Source of the DNA: Pogona vitticeps
Taxonomy: Eukaryota > Chordata > Lepidosauria > Squamata > Agamidae
Length of the DNA stretch: 64,000 nt
Direction: 5' to 3'
Assembly (NCBI RefSeq): GCF_051106095.1
Contig: NC_135785.1
Location: 224,187,045-224,251,044, forward strand
This document shows positions 25,401 through 32,999 of this stretch, one piece after another (the stretch's first letter is position 1; each line of letters starts with the position of its first letter). Position numbers and translations under genes: made by a program. The notes beneath the pieces are model-generated. The model was not told the DNA's origin. It ran no database searches and saw nothing but the letters and a program-made list of their open reading frames with translations.

Positions 25401-28400
25401 TGAGGCTTCAATACTTTGGCCATCTCATGAGAAAAGAAATCTCCCTGGAAAAAAAAACCCTGATGCTGGGAAAGAGTGAAGACAAGAGGAGAAGGGGACA
25501 ACAGAGGACGAGATGGTGTCACTGAAGTTACCAACATGAATTTGACCAAAGTCTGGGAGGCAGTGGAAGACAGGAGGGCCTGGTGTGCTCTGGTCCATGG
25601 GGTCACGAAGAGTCGGACACGACTTAACAATTAAACAACAACAACAACAACAGTTTCTTATACTCCAGGAAACTTCCTCTGGAAGCTGTAGTGGACATAA
25701 CTAAACACACTAGATTCTGCCTACTTGATATCGGAAGCGATAGGTGATCTCTACATTATATCTTTTGAAAAAAACTTTTTTTAGCTCTGATACACACACG
25801 GTATTTATTCAAGAGAAGATTCATCTTCTTGAAGCAGCAATTACTGCATGCCTTTAGAGGAAACCATCTCTTTGAGTCTTGCTGTGCAGACGGCTGGGAC
25901 TTACAGAGTTTCTGTTCTAAGGCTGGTGAATAGGTAACAAGTACAGTACCACAGAGCAGAGCAAGTATAATCTAGTACAGCTGTTCTAAACCAGTTGTCT
26001 TTATTGTCTGAGGTTTGTTATCACCCCCCCCCACCATTTCTGAACATCTGAATTTATATCCTATCTTTCCTCCAATGAGCTGAAAGAAGCATATGTGGTT
26101 CTTCTAGGCTCCATTTTATCCTAAACTTGTGAAACACTAGAAACAGCTGAAATCCAGTTGCATACACAGATATACCATATTTGCTGGCGTATAAGATGAC
26201 TGGGTGTATAAGACGACCCCCCAACATTTCCACTCAAAATATAGTTTGTTATATACTCGCCGTATAAGACTACCCCTTCTTCCGCACACCTTCCACACAC
26301 CAAATAAAAGGTGGTATTCATTGTCACCATTATACGGCCGCAGCATGACCGCAGCGCCTCTGGCCTGCCCCTGCATCTCCCTGTGACCGGCACTAGTGGG
26401 CATGTGTGAGCTCTGCGTAGACAAGGGGTGGGCCAGAGCACTGCTGCTTCCCGCCGAGCAGAAAGGGCTGGCCACGTCGAAAAGGCTGGCACCCCTGTCT
26501 TGCTGCTGATGCCGTGGCCACACTGGATACCGCGTGGTACTGGACGGTATGTAGAATGAGGTGGGCAGGCATCAGAAGGCTACTATGGACAGCTATGTCT
26601 ATCCCAACTGAAGTGCACCCGGCGTATAAGATGACCCCCCCCCCCCAGTTGGAGGCATGTTTTTCAGGGCAAAAAAGTAGTCTTATACGCCAGCAAATGC
26701 AGTAAGGCAACTAACACACATTCTCTTCCAGCTGGCAATTAAAGAGTTGCTGTTGTGATTCTTGGGAATACACCCCAGAAGGCCAGCAGCAATTTGTATC
26801 ATTGCCAGCTGGAAGCAAGGGAATATAACAACATTTGCCTTACACCTGCATTAAAAAAACAACTGGATTTCAGCCAGTGATTGGCTGGAGTTACCCAGTG
26901 AATTTCACAGTTTAGTGGAGATTACAACCTGCATTTCCTAAGATATGGTCCAACATTATATTACCCCACACAGGCTTTCTGTGCTTCACTGATTTAAAGT
27001 TTACACTTTATATAAGCCATCCTATTAAGATTTTAAATTTTTGCTAGACAACATAAATTTTCTTCAATCAGTCAGTTAAAAACATTTGTCTCAATGTGAC
27101 ATACTTCCCCCCTTCCCCAAAACAGCAATTCCTAATAACTGCAGTCATTTTTGACATGACTCTACTGACTATACAAGTTGTTGAATTTCATTTCTCTCAA
27201 TCTAGCAATACCAGATATGGAAGTGAAAGATATGGAAGTGAAAGGGAGCAATTTTGAAACAACTGGTTAGACTATCAAATATGATTTCAGTTGACCTCAT
27301 ATTTGTGCAGCTCTGAATGCATGTTTCATTTATTTATCTATTTACTAAGGATAATTTCAGCCTCCAAAGAAGCTAAAGAAATAAGCTGCAAAAGGAACAC
27401 CATATTGTGACCTATCTGACCCTGCACTTTGAGACAGTGGCTGCAAAAAGCCAATTAATATCCTGACACTTCTAACATGAAGCTCCTTGATTTCCCCCCT
27501 TTCTAGCTCCTTACCACTAGTCTGAGACTAGAATCTTCCCTATCACACACCAGTCACATGAGTCAGTGTGGAATAGTGTGCAATAGGAAATGCTTACTGA
27601 CTTCTGAAAGTTACACTGCTAGTGTTACACTAGTTTAAGTATACAATATATATTGTTGGTTTTACATATCATTTCAACCTTTTTATGTTTGAAAATTATA
27701 TGAAAACCCACTCAGCACCTACCAGGAAACAAAGGGAGGCCCACTATGTTCAATAAGGTGTCTTCTAAGTACAGTAACTCACACAGAGAACTTCAACCAA
27801 AGTTCTGAATTTAAGTATAGCTATTAAGTTCATATTAGAAAGGTAAAGAAAAATGAAGTCAATATCAGTAATAGTAGCTAATTAAAATATGGAAACTTGC
27901 AGTTAATTTCACATTTCTTTTAAAATACACATCAAAGACAGACTCCAGGGCCTACAAGGTAAATTTGTTCCTACAGTAAACTACTTACAGAAAGAATACA
28001 ATTTCATTAGAGCACCAATTTTTGAGCAGTTGTACACATACCACTGACAGGACAAAGGGGTTTTAAAACTATTTCCAAAAGTTGCATTTCACTACAGTAT
28101 GTTCTTCTGCAACTGCAATGTGTCCTCTCCTATAAATAATGTGACACCTTATGGGTTCTAGTAGCAATTCTGAACACTTAATTCTGTTTCTCAATCCCAT
28201 CAATTTGCCACAAACAAAATAGAAACAGACTGTCCATAAACGCATTATATTTACAAAATAAAGTGGACTTTTTGTTTCTACCTAGATAGGACTCAGCTGT
28301 TTGACAAAGTGATTGGTGAGACTTAAGATCTCAAAAATTGAGAACCATTGTATTACAAAATATACCTTGAACAAGGAACATGAAAATGTATAACTGGATG

Positions 28401-31400
28401 CACTGAATTATTCTAATACCACAAAATCAGTCCCTAGCCTCAATCTTCTCCATGGATACTCTTCGCCTACAAACTCTACCAACTTAGAACAGGCTTATTA
28501 TCACAGCATCCAATTACAAATTAGGACTGAACTTGGTAGATGAGCTTCTTGCACTGTAAGCATATTTAGGTAACTAAATATGTGTGTTTTAAATTTTGTT
28601 TTATATTCAGAATATAAGTTGCCAAGAGTAGATTCATTGAATCTAGATGGGTGGGGTAAAAGAAGGAAAAATAAATAAACAAACAAAGACAAGTAACTTG
28701 AAAAAAAGTATAACCATGTACAGAACATGACTTTATTTCTATTTCAATATTGCTGCCTTGGAGATCCAGAATTTAACAGAAGATTGAGACTTGGAAGAGC
28801 AACTATGAAGATATTAAACAGGATTCTTAGGAGTCAAGATAATTCAGATGATTGTATTCCACATTACTGTGTACAGATGCAAGAACAAAATGGAGAAAGC
28901 TAACAGGAAAAATGCATTTATCTGAAATTTGATATTGGAGTAGAGTTTTATGGACAGCAAAAACAAACAAATAAATGGATTTTAGAACAAATTAGGCATA
29001 CACTTGCAACCAGAACCTAAAATGATTAAATGGACTATGGTACTTTTATGTGTTATCATCATCAAACTGTAAAAAACTGGAGATACTGGGAAAAGAGAAA
29101 GACCTAGTCTAAAATGTATTGGCTCAATAAAGGAAGCCACAGGCCTTAGTTGGGAAGACCTGCACAAGGCTGCCAATGATAAGGCCTTTTGGAAGTCATT
29201 AATTCATAAGACACCGTAAGTCAGAAGCAAGTTGACGGCATATAACATAGACACTGATCTCTTGCATCTATACCATTTCTCCCTTTTTGTGTAAGGCAAC
29301 CATCATATTAAGAATGTTTTTTTACTTGCCCCAAAACCACAGCATGTCAGTACATGCATGACATTCAGACCTCCCGGAAACACAGTGACTATATAGCAAC
29401 ACCCCTTTCTGTTCCATTGAAATATATAAAAATCACTGTATTATATTCAGCACTTGACCACGGTTATCAGATCAAGAAAACTGAGGGACATGTCTTGATG
29501 CTCATCACGTTTGTATTTATAGTTAAACCACTGAAGACCAGATAAAAAAAGTTTATTATATAAAATGATTGCACAAAGAGGAATAGAACATCTAATACTG
29601 TCTGACCACAGTAATTAGGAAGCCCTTCATTACAAAAGCTTTCTCAAACAATGGAAGAAGAAATTGCTATTCTTAGACAAAAAAAGTATGAAGAAAAAAA
29701 GACCAAAGAGGGTCTTCAGAAGAGGGTCATCCTTGTGCCAGATTAACAGATAATCAAGAATATAAAGCAAAGATCAGGAAGGTGTGTTAAATATTTGTCA
29801 ATATAAATCTCAAACATCAAATTGAAAGAAATGTCTAAGATTTATGAATGAAATTTGATTAGGATTTCAGTTTTAGTATTTATATTATATTTATCATAAC
29901 AAAGATGCTTCCCTAATATAAAGAGCAAACCTAAGTTACAACAATGAGAATCTTCACCTCAGCACATAAACTACAAACCAGTTTCTATGTTGACAAAATA
30001 ACAGAGATATTCAACACTGTTACAGTCTTATTGTGGTCAATATCAAATGGATGACTACATGAAACAGCACAATCTTGTACAGACACATATCACTAAAGAA
30101 CAAGTCCAGTTTCACTTAATGGGCCTTAGATCCCAGTAAGCAAACGTAGGATTGCACCCTAAACAAATTAAAAGAAGTAAAGTGCAACTGTAGGATTACA
30201 AAACGTTGGGCTTTTTCACCCCTCTTTAGTATCCTGGTTTTACACTGAGAATCAATTTTATAATCTTAATCTCAGAACAGCACAGCTGGAAGGAATCCTA
30301 TGGATCATCAAGTCCAGCACCTGTCAAGGATGTTCAGTGATTGACATCTGGCCAATTCTAAACCAACTTATAAAGATGCTGCCTATGCAACAGCACTTGT
30401 AAACAATACATATACACACACAAATACTGTATGTATATACGTACACAGCATCTTTAGACTGAGTTGTAATTACCTCAGTAATGCTTTCTGCAAGTCTATA
30501 AAGTAGACGGATATTGCTACCACCTTCATAATTACTAAACCTGGGGGAGGGGCAATGTTAATGTAGTCACACAAACTTTAAGCTAAGCAAATACTGGCAT
30601 ATCAGACATAGGATACAACACTGCTTTACAATATCAGATTATGAAGAGAACCACCTGCACACATGATTCTTTTCACAAACCATTTTAAATATGCACGTGT
30701 CTCTTCTGAAATAAGAGAACCCATTTATTAGCAAATACAACAGAACTTGTTTCAAAACATGTTCTGCACTAGAACTGAATACCACAGGGTAAGCTGCATT
30801 ATTAACCAGTAAAAAAAGAGTACTGGTCACCAATACTTGAGCAGTTACACAATTTAGTAATAAATTAAGACCAGAGAGCTAACCAAGCATCCCTTCTGAG
30901 CACATACACAGTCTTAAAGGATATCACATTTTCAACTGATCAATCAGGGTAAATTGGATAGGATTCATAGTAGTTCCATTAATATGTTTGGACTATCACT
31001 CCCTTACGAAAATAAAAATACAAGGAGAAGAAAAATAAAATGAAATCAGCGTTTATTTAAAAAAAAAAAACCCTCAAAGGCCAGAAAAGATTGCCTAGAA
31101 GAGACCCACCCTTTCTTTTTGGCACAACATCCGTAAACAATACCACCCTCGTCACTGACAGGAGCATCCGGGGTGTTCCTCACTTGGGGGAGACACCCCC
31201 CCACCCTACCCAGCTTCTACAAGAGACGAACTGAGGAAAGGATGGAAGGGGGTGTCCCTCAGTCTCTCCCCCCCCGCCTGCCTCAACAACAGACCCCCCC
31301 CCCAAAAAAAGAGATGACTAGAGGTGAATTCCTAGGTCAGACTACTCAAGAGAGGCCAGTAACGTTAACAACCTCCCCGCCCGAACAAGAACAGGTCAGA

Positions 31401-31991
31401 GACAAGGAGGACGAGAGAGAGAGAAGAATTCCTGAGGGAGGGGGGCGGGCGTTGGGGAGACCAACTTTCCCCCAGCCCTTCACGAATGGCAACGAAGGAG
31501 AGAGTCTTGGGGAATCTCTTGACGCCGTGTGGGTGGAGGGCGGGGGAGAGAAGGCTGAGGAAAGAAAAGAGGAAAGTGACGGGGAAACCTCTTTCTCTCT
31601 CTCTCTTCCTCTCTCTCACCCCCCCCCCACCTCCCGCCTTGGCGAAGAAGGGGTTGCAGCGTCGGTCGCTCGCTCGTCCCCACAGCTTCGACCGTCGGGC
31701 CGTCTCCTCGCAAGGGGGCGGCCTGGGGAGGGCCCCACCGCACCCGCCGATACTCCCAGGACCGAGTCCCTCGCACGTCCCCCCCCCTCCTCCTTCCCTT
31801 TCTTCACCGCCCCCGGCCAAGTGTCAGCCAACCTAGAGGGGGCGGGGCCAGGCGCTCACCTGGCAGAAGCGGTAGCAGTAATACTGGCTGCTCAAGGCCG
31901 GCGATAAGCCGGCAGGAAGGCGCGGCCCCGCAATGGCTTCGAGTTCCTCGCCGAGTCTCTCCGACTCCTGGTCGCTCTCGTCTTCCGCCAT
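11496..31991 (-). CDS. ZNF654: ZNF654, zinc finger protein 654 (whole gene, eight coding exons)
   Basis: This is the squamate ZNF654, a nuclear C2H2 zinc-finger protein related to RLF and ZNF292. Coding exons join as 31991-31860, 24024-23879, 20633-20552, 19279-19144, 18067-17865, 17089-16950, 15984-15843 and 13850-11496. All introns are GT-AG and the phases agree, giving 1,111 codons plus stop, close to what I recall for human (about 1,125). The N-terminal half (residues 1 to about 440) is helical and finger-free, as in RLF/ZNF292. C2H2 fingers fall near residues 525-544, 552-572, 709-732, 750-770, 778-800 and 807-829, and a finger-like CxxC...H...C motif near 1058-1080. The protein probably binds DNA or chromatin; its precise role is poorly known. 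It shares a bidirectional promoter with CGGBP1. The last 20 residues are uncertain because a strong donor overlaps the end. Confidence 0.95.
14113..14305. repeat. foldback repeat (MITE-like) in ZNF654 intron 7
   Basis: Two arms of about 60 bp are inverted copies of each other. The left holds AATATTGTGGCACCTTAATG and GCTACATTTTAATGTG; the right holds CACATTAAAATGTAGC and AAAGTGCCACAATG. Between them, about 60 bp include TCCATGGACAAGTTC. This fits a short non-autonomous DNA element or an inverted pair of one repeat. Confidence 0.55.
14734..15328. mobile_element. MITE with CCGTATTTTTCGCTCCATAA ends
   Basis: It is flanked by TA on each side, begins CCGTATTTTTCGCTCCATAA and ends with the inverse (GTCTTATGAGCGAAAAATACAG). 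The interior is GC-rich and strongly self-complementary. Around 14983-15050, AAAAAGGCAGGGGGAAAGGG faces CCCTTTCCCCCTGCCTTTTT, and similar modules recur to 15250. No transposase is present. Long open frames across it on both strands are by-products of its composition. Confidence 0.75.
15843..15984 (-). CDS. ZNF654: ZNF654 coding exon 7
   Basis: It encodes ELIFIWSKLQLKSNPSMQVF, VDQCYHLLRIATNIRVIFPF and MKVIRDE after the acceptor TTTTACAG. The donor is GATGAA|GTAAGT, leaving phase 0. Confidence 0.93.
16612..16822. mobile_element. hAT-like MITE, truncated
   Basis: It begins CAGCAGTCCCCAACCTTTTT followed by GGGGCCGCGGACC, the same end as the hAT-like element at 11292. The right side keeps GGACTGGTATCGGGCCGC but lacks a clear terminal inverted repeat, so I take it as truncated or diverged. 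It lies in ZNF654 intron 6. Confidence 0.6.
16950..17089 (-). CDS. ZNF654: ZNF654 coding exon 6
   Basis: It encodes HLLKTDCKNGIEIICNISKE, GKTALALYLCESFLIPQLKK and GEMYCI plus part of a tryptophan codon. The acceptor is TGTATAG and the donor CATCTG|GTAAAT, leaving phase 2. This exon does not show up as a long open frame because it lacks an ATG, but the homology and both splice sites are clear. Confidence 0.92.
17865..18067 (-). CDS. ZNF654: ZNF654 coding exon 5
   Basis: It begins in phase 1 (the codon for V is split) and encodes NKYLSSENPLFFELRARYLI, ACERIPEAMALIKSCMNHPD, ISKDLYFHQAFFTCLYMSPV and EDQLFQE. The acceptor is TTACCAG and the donor CAAGAG|GTATTG. It matches human ZNF654 closely. 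Confidence 0.93.
18283..18508 (-). mobile_element. Sauria-type SINE, 3' fragment
   Basis: On the minus strand it covers the SINE body and 3' end, finishing in ACCTTTACCTTTAT. The diagnostic blocks (revcomp of CCAGTTGTGTCTGATGCTAG and GTGGTCACATGGCCAGCGTG) match the fuller copy at 19886. The tRNA head is missing. Confidence 0.8.
19144..19279 (-). CDS. ZNF654: ZNF654 coding exon 4
   Basis: It encodes ECQNLLSRYRNINLELVTRI, then IRDGGPWEDPVLQAVLKAKP, then ISQEI, after an acceptor TTTTTAG. The donor GATAG|GTATCC leaves phase 1. A (GACA)n/(GATA)n microsatellite lies just upstream in the intron. Confidence 0.93.
19349..19468. repeat. (GACA)n/(GATA)n microsatellite
   Basis: About 100 bp of GACA units pass into about 30 bp of GATA units, followed by a CA-rich stretch. 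The composite GATA/GACA make-up is that of the Bkm-type repeats known from snakes and other reptiles. Open frames here are low-complexity artefacts. Confidence 0.95.
19886..20233 (-). mobile_element. Sauria-type SINE, near full length
   Basis: Read on the minus strand it starts GGGACGTGGTGGCGCTGCGG and has a tRNA-like promoter (CTAAACCGCAGAAGCC, then a B-box-like AGATCGAATCC). It ends with ACCTTTACCTTTACCTT. A short duplication (TCTAAGG) flanks both sides. Length is about 348 bp. The (ACCTTT)n tail is the hallmark of Sauria SINEs, which use BovB LINE machinery, and supports a squamate source. Confidence 0.85.
20552..20633 (-). CDS. ZNF654: ZNF654 coding exon 3
   Basis: The acceptor TTCTAG precedes GAGC, which completes a leucine codon and reads SFFELLLFFGKDEFYEDPLK, DILGSIQ. 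The donor is CCAG|GTAAAC in phase 0. Confidence 0.93.
20759..21050. mobile_element. Tigger/pogo-like MITE
   Basis: It starts TA|CAGGCATACCTTGGTTTACG and ends AAAGCGAGGTACCGCTG|TA, with a TA target duplication. A (G)n run and an (A)n run sit in the middle. It lies in ZNF654 intron 2 and has no coding capacity. Confidence 0.7.
21228..22240 (+). mobile_element. BovB (RTE) LINE, 3' half of reverse transcriptase frame
   Basis: The translation follows BovB reverse transcriptase closely: DWFKIGKG, then ADTTQLAESEEDLANLL in mixed frames, then one long open stretch from 21564 with GPITSWQIEGQDIEAVTDFT, SRDITLPIKVHIVKARVFPV and LKLRLQYFGHLMRREDSLEK. It ends near the typical TGGTCCATGGGGACACGACT, followed by a CAACAA tail. 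The copy is 5' truncated and frame-broken. It sits in ZNF654 intron 2 against the direction of the gene. Confidence 0.9.
22240..22312 (+). repeat. AAATAAA-tailed retroposon 3' end
   Basis: It reads AGCCACCCAGAGTGGCCTGG, then GTGCGGGGTATAAATCC, then AATAAATAAATAAATAAA. This is the same 3' module as at 10.0 and 48.1 kb, here in plus orientation directly after the BovB copy. Confidence 0.55.
22728..22800 (+). repeat. AAATAAA-tailed retroposon 3' end
   Basis: It reads TGTAAGCCACCCTGGGTCC, then GCAGGGTAAAAATG, then (AAATA)n. It is related to the tail at 22240 but more diverged. Confidence 0.45.
23879..24024 (-). CDS. ZNF654: ZNF654 coding exon 2
   Basis: After an acceptor reading CAAATAG it encodes VVEDYAGRWQVPLPQLQVLQ, then TALCCFTSACASFPAECEHV and QYVLSSLA. 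This is nearly identical to the human segment as I remember it. The donor is GCTTT|GTAAGT, leaving phase 2. Confidence 0.93.
24571..24766 (-). mobile_element. Sauria-type SINE, 3' fragment
   Basis: On the minus strand this is the 3' two thirds of the SINE, finishing AAGGGGAACCTTTACCTTACC. The central blocks (GGGGGCGGTGCTCATC and GACACGGAATGCC on the plus strand) match the copy at 19886. The head is absent. It lies in ZNF654 intron 1. Confidence 0.8.
25250..25380 (+). mobile_element. Penelope-type repeat with degraded hammerhead core
   Basis: It starts GTCCTCTGAAGATGCCGGCC and ends GTGAAAGCCTTCGAGAACAC. The same about 130-bp unit occurs at 45487, 56246 (inverted pair) and 59725. The order CTGAAGA, GC-rich hairpin, then GACAC is that of a hammerhead ribozyme whose GAAA box has drifted. 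Assignment to Penelope-like elements is from the known association of such minimal hammerheads with them. Confidence 0.6.
25385..25652 (+). mobile_element. BovB (RTE) LINE 3' end
   Basis: The fragment runs from CTTGAAGCTGAGGCTTCAAT through CTTTGGCCATCTCATGAG to the canonical end TCACGAAGAGTCGGACACGA, then a CAACAA tail. It matches the last about 270 bp of the BovB copy at 21228. It joins the preceding Penelope-type repeat with almost no gap. Confidence 0.85.
26175..26702. mobile_element. MITE with TTTGCTGGCGTATAAGA ends
   Basis: It is flanked by TA and begins CCATATTTGCTGGCGTATAA. It ends with the inverse TCTTATACGCCAGCAAATGC. A second inverted motif (GTATAAGACGACCCC) follows each end. The interior has no transposase. 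The end design resembles the MITE at 14734 (CCGTATTTTTCGC...CATAAGAC), so the two may be related families. It lies in ZNF654 intron 1. Confidence 0.75.
29025..29252 (+). mobile_element. LINE C-terminal and 3' UTR fragment, family not assigned
   Basis: One frame reads SIKEATGLSWEDLHKAANDK in diverged form and continues FWKSLIHKTP, a pattern found at the C-terminus of squamate LINE ORF2 copies. It is followed by CATAAGACACCGTAAGTCAG and AAGTTGACGGCATATAACA, a common retroposon end. Confidence 0.4.
30258..30350 (-). mobile_element. CR1 LINE 3' tail fragment
   Basis: On the plus strand it reads CAGAACAGCACAGCTGGAAG, GAATCCTATGGATCATCAAG and TCCAGCACCTGTC, the inverse of the CR1 3' end (GACTCGATGG...CCTTCCAAC...ATTCTATGATTCT). 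Only the last about 90 bp remain. Confidence 0.6.
31860..31991 (-). CDS. ZNF654: ZNF654 coding exon 1
   Basis: It encodes 44 residues beginning MAEDESDQESERLGEELEAI and ending YCYRFCQ, matching the remembered human start MAEEESDQEAERLGEEL. The start ATG is in good context (A at -3, G at +4). The exon closes CCAG|GTGAG in phase 0. It lies inside the CpG-rich promoter region and is itself GC-rich. Confidence 0.93.
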
Positions 31992-32459
31992 GCTGCTCCG
32001 GCCGCCCTGCGCGTACCGAGCTCTGCCACCCTCCCTCCCCCGCCCCAATGGGCCGGATGACCCGCCCCCTCGGCGACGTTTCTTAGTTCCGGCACTACGC
32101 CCATGGCGCGCTCCTACTGGTGCTTTGCCTTGTCAGTCAATCGCCGGTCTGTCAACCTCTGACCCTACAGCACCTTCCTTTCGGCACAACTCCGCTTCTC
32201 CGGCAACCGATTGGAGACTGCCTCCCCCTATTCCATGCCGAACTTTCGGTCGCACTTTTTGATTGGCAGGGAGTGAGATCGATCAAAATCGCTAAGCTCC
32301 ACCTCTGCCCTTAGCGATTGGACCCACATTTCATCCTTCAAAGTAAACATCTCCTCCTCCTCCTCCTGGTGGGTAGGCTGTAACAGCCAGACGATTTCCG
32401 CTCCTTCTGCTCGGCGATTGGCTGAAACAAACGCCACTCTTCTCAGCGCCAGCCACAGA

Positions 32460-32789
32460 GGATGGCGTCGCTTTTTCCCCTTCTCCTATGGGCTCCCTGG
32501 CTCTTATCTACGTTTTGGTTGGCGACGGGGTTGCCAGGGCCAACATCCCGCCTTCCTTGTCTAGCCGGAGAGAGGAAACCGCTCCGTTCCGCCACCTCCT
32601 TTCCCCTCCCTCCCCGCCCGTTCGCTCCCGTCCGCCCGCCCGCCCGCCCGCCTGTCTCCCTGCTTGTCTGGCGAGCGGCTCCGCCGAGTCTGCTCCGCGC
32701 CGTCGCGGGGGCTGGAGGGAGAGCGCGCAGCGGGTCGGAGCTGCGTCCCTGGCCTTTGCGGGAAACAGAGCCCGGCGCTCTTAGGAGCT
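32460..32789 (+). other. CGGBP1: candidate non-coding first exon of CGGBP1
   Basis: The CGGBP1 coding exon starts after a splice acceptor at 40091, so at least one 5' UTR exon must lie upstream. The CpG-rich segment here ends in a reasonable donor (GGAGCT|GTAAGG, intron start 32790). Neither the transcription start nor the choice of donor can be fixed from sequence alone. A 176-codon open frame crosses it but shows no homology and runs through the donor. Confidence 0.3.
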
Positions 32790-32999
32790 GTAAGGATGAG
32801 GTTGAGGGAGAGGTTTCCTGTTTGGTGTGGGGGTGGGAGGTGGACAGCTATAATGCCCCTGCCTGCCCTCCGCCCCCAGCCCCGTTGGCTTTCCCACCCA
32901 AGAACAGAGGCGGGAGGGGAGAGAAAGAGCAGATTGTGCGGAAGGGGGCTGACCAGAGGGCGGCCTGGCTGTCTGAGGGGTGTGTGAAATGAATAGCTA

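Larger units (their letters stand above)
26705..31150. other. ZNF654 intron 1, distal part
   Basis: No exon is recognised. It holds an AAATAAA-tailed module near 28.6 kb, a LINE C-terminal fragment near 29.1 kb, a palindromic short repeat near 30.1 kb and a CR1 tail near 30.3 kb. The remainder looks single-copy and AT-rich. Confidence 0.6.
31150..32990. promoter_or_regulatory. CpG-rich bidirectional promoter of ZNF654 and CGGBP1
   Basis: This is the only long stretch in the window that is GC- and CpG-rich without being a transposon. ZNF654 exon 1 lies inside it on the minus strand, and CGGBP1 is transcribed away on the plus strand. Four ATTGG motifs (CCAAT boxes on the minus strand) sit at 32210, 32262, 32317 and 32417. 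The ZNF654 initiator region contains CTTCCG, an ETS-type core. No TATA box is seen. This is the usual layout of a shared housekeeping promoter. Confidence 0.75.

Noticed and set aside
31173-31907. 244-codon open frame on the plus strand in the CpG-rich region
   Set aside because: It runs antisense across the ZNF654 promoter and exon 1. It is made of proline, arginine and glycine from biased composition and has no domain; its length is explained by few AT-rich stops.
32462-32992. 176-codon open frame with a signal-peptide-like start
   Set aside because: It lies in the CpG-rich CGGBP1 5' region, crosses a likely splice donor at 32790, and the part after the hydrophobic start is low-complexity. 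No homology is recognised.
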